The notes under the pieces: model-generated
What the model was told of the DNA's origin: nothing
Database searches by the model: none
Seen by the model: only the letters and a program-made list of their open reading frames with translations
Source of the DNA: Peromyscus leucopus
Taxonomy: Eukaryota > Chordata > Mammalia > Rodentia > Cricetidae
NCBI RefSeq assembly: GCF_004664715.2
Contig: NC_051082.1
Location: 10,230,498-10,294,497, forward strand
Direction: 5' to 3'
DNA: 64,000 nt
Shown here: positions 63,719-64,000 of the stretch, piece after piece
Layout: every line of letters starts with the position of its first letter
Position numbering within the stretch: the first letter of the stretch is position 1
Translations under genes and position numbers: made by a program

Positions 63719-64000
63719 CGTATAAGCACGCATTTGTGAGCGGGCCTATGTATGAACACGAGGAATACAGGAGGAGTTGATGGCTGGCTGCGTCTTGGAT
63801 GGATGAGATGCACATATTTACCTGTGTGGATGACAGGTCGTTGTAGAGTTTGGGGACAAATGGGTGGATGGGCAGTCACTTAAGCAATTATACTCTGGCA
63901 CTCAGCTCGGTGCTTCCATTCCATTGTGAATATTTAAAAAAAAAAAAATCAATGCCTTGAATTTCACTGTGGTGTGCAGGTTGGGTTTTGTCAGCTCGAC
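63719..64000. other. Unique sequence to window end
   Basis: Only a 13-nt A run near 63936 stands out. 'ggttgggttttgtcagctcg' at the very end may begin another copy of the 'tttttgtcagtttgaca' rodent repeat, cut by the window edge. Confidence 0.35.

Overview
The window is non-coding vertebrate nuclear DNA, almost certainly from a muroid rodent and most likely a cricetid (hamster, vole or deer-mouse group). Evidence: it is full of rodent SINEs (B1, B2, B3/B4/RSINE1, ID-like), carries URR1-type rodent hAT fossils, and has long (CA)n, (GA)n and tetranucleotide tracts typical of rodents. Two B1 copies (18.0 kb, 35.6 kb) have a 3' half with the extra bases I associate with cricetid rather than mouse B1. 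A 400-bp solo LTR at 3.56 kb resembles one I know as abundant in cricetid genomes. The species call is inference; no database search was possible.

I found no protein-coding exon, RNA gene or processed pseudogene that I can defend in 64 kb. All long open frames fall in microsatellites, SINEs, purine/pyrimidine-rich tracts or GC-rich DNA. The window is best read as intergenic DNA or part of a very large intron.

Layout. 0-6.6 kb: dense SINE cluster, with a B4/RSINE1 broken by a solo LTR and by a second repeat. 6.6-11.2 kb: mostly unique, with one candidate conserved element (6.9 kb), old repeats and an 86-bp tandem duplication. 11.2-18.2 kb: AT-rich repeat, GA/CT tracts, old L1 fragment, a local 80-bp direct repeat pair, and a B1 with target-site duplication. 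18.2-27.2 kb: SINE-poor, with several MIRs, a SOX-dimer-like site (18.6 kb) and the best enhancer-like stretch (25.3-26.0 kb). 27.2-45.5 kb: SINE-rich, with SINEs altered by internal tandem amplification (37.3, 41.35, 44.97 kb) and an inverted B2 pair (39.1-39.5 kb). 45.5-53.2 kb: fewer repeats, with a short CpG island at about 49.7-49.9 kb that is the only promoter candidate. 53.2-64 kb: URR1 with target-site duplication, a three-level nested insertion (B1 / rodent repeat / L1 3' end), a second local direct-repeat pair (60.0 and 61.05 kb), and old B1s.

No genes are present to work together. The content of interest is repeat evolution (nested insertions and tandem amplification inside SINEs) plus a handful of AT-rich, homeodomain-motif-rich stretches that could be enhancers. 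I saw nothing that qualifies as a new biological system.
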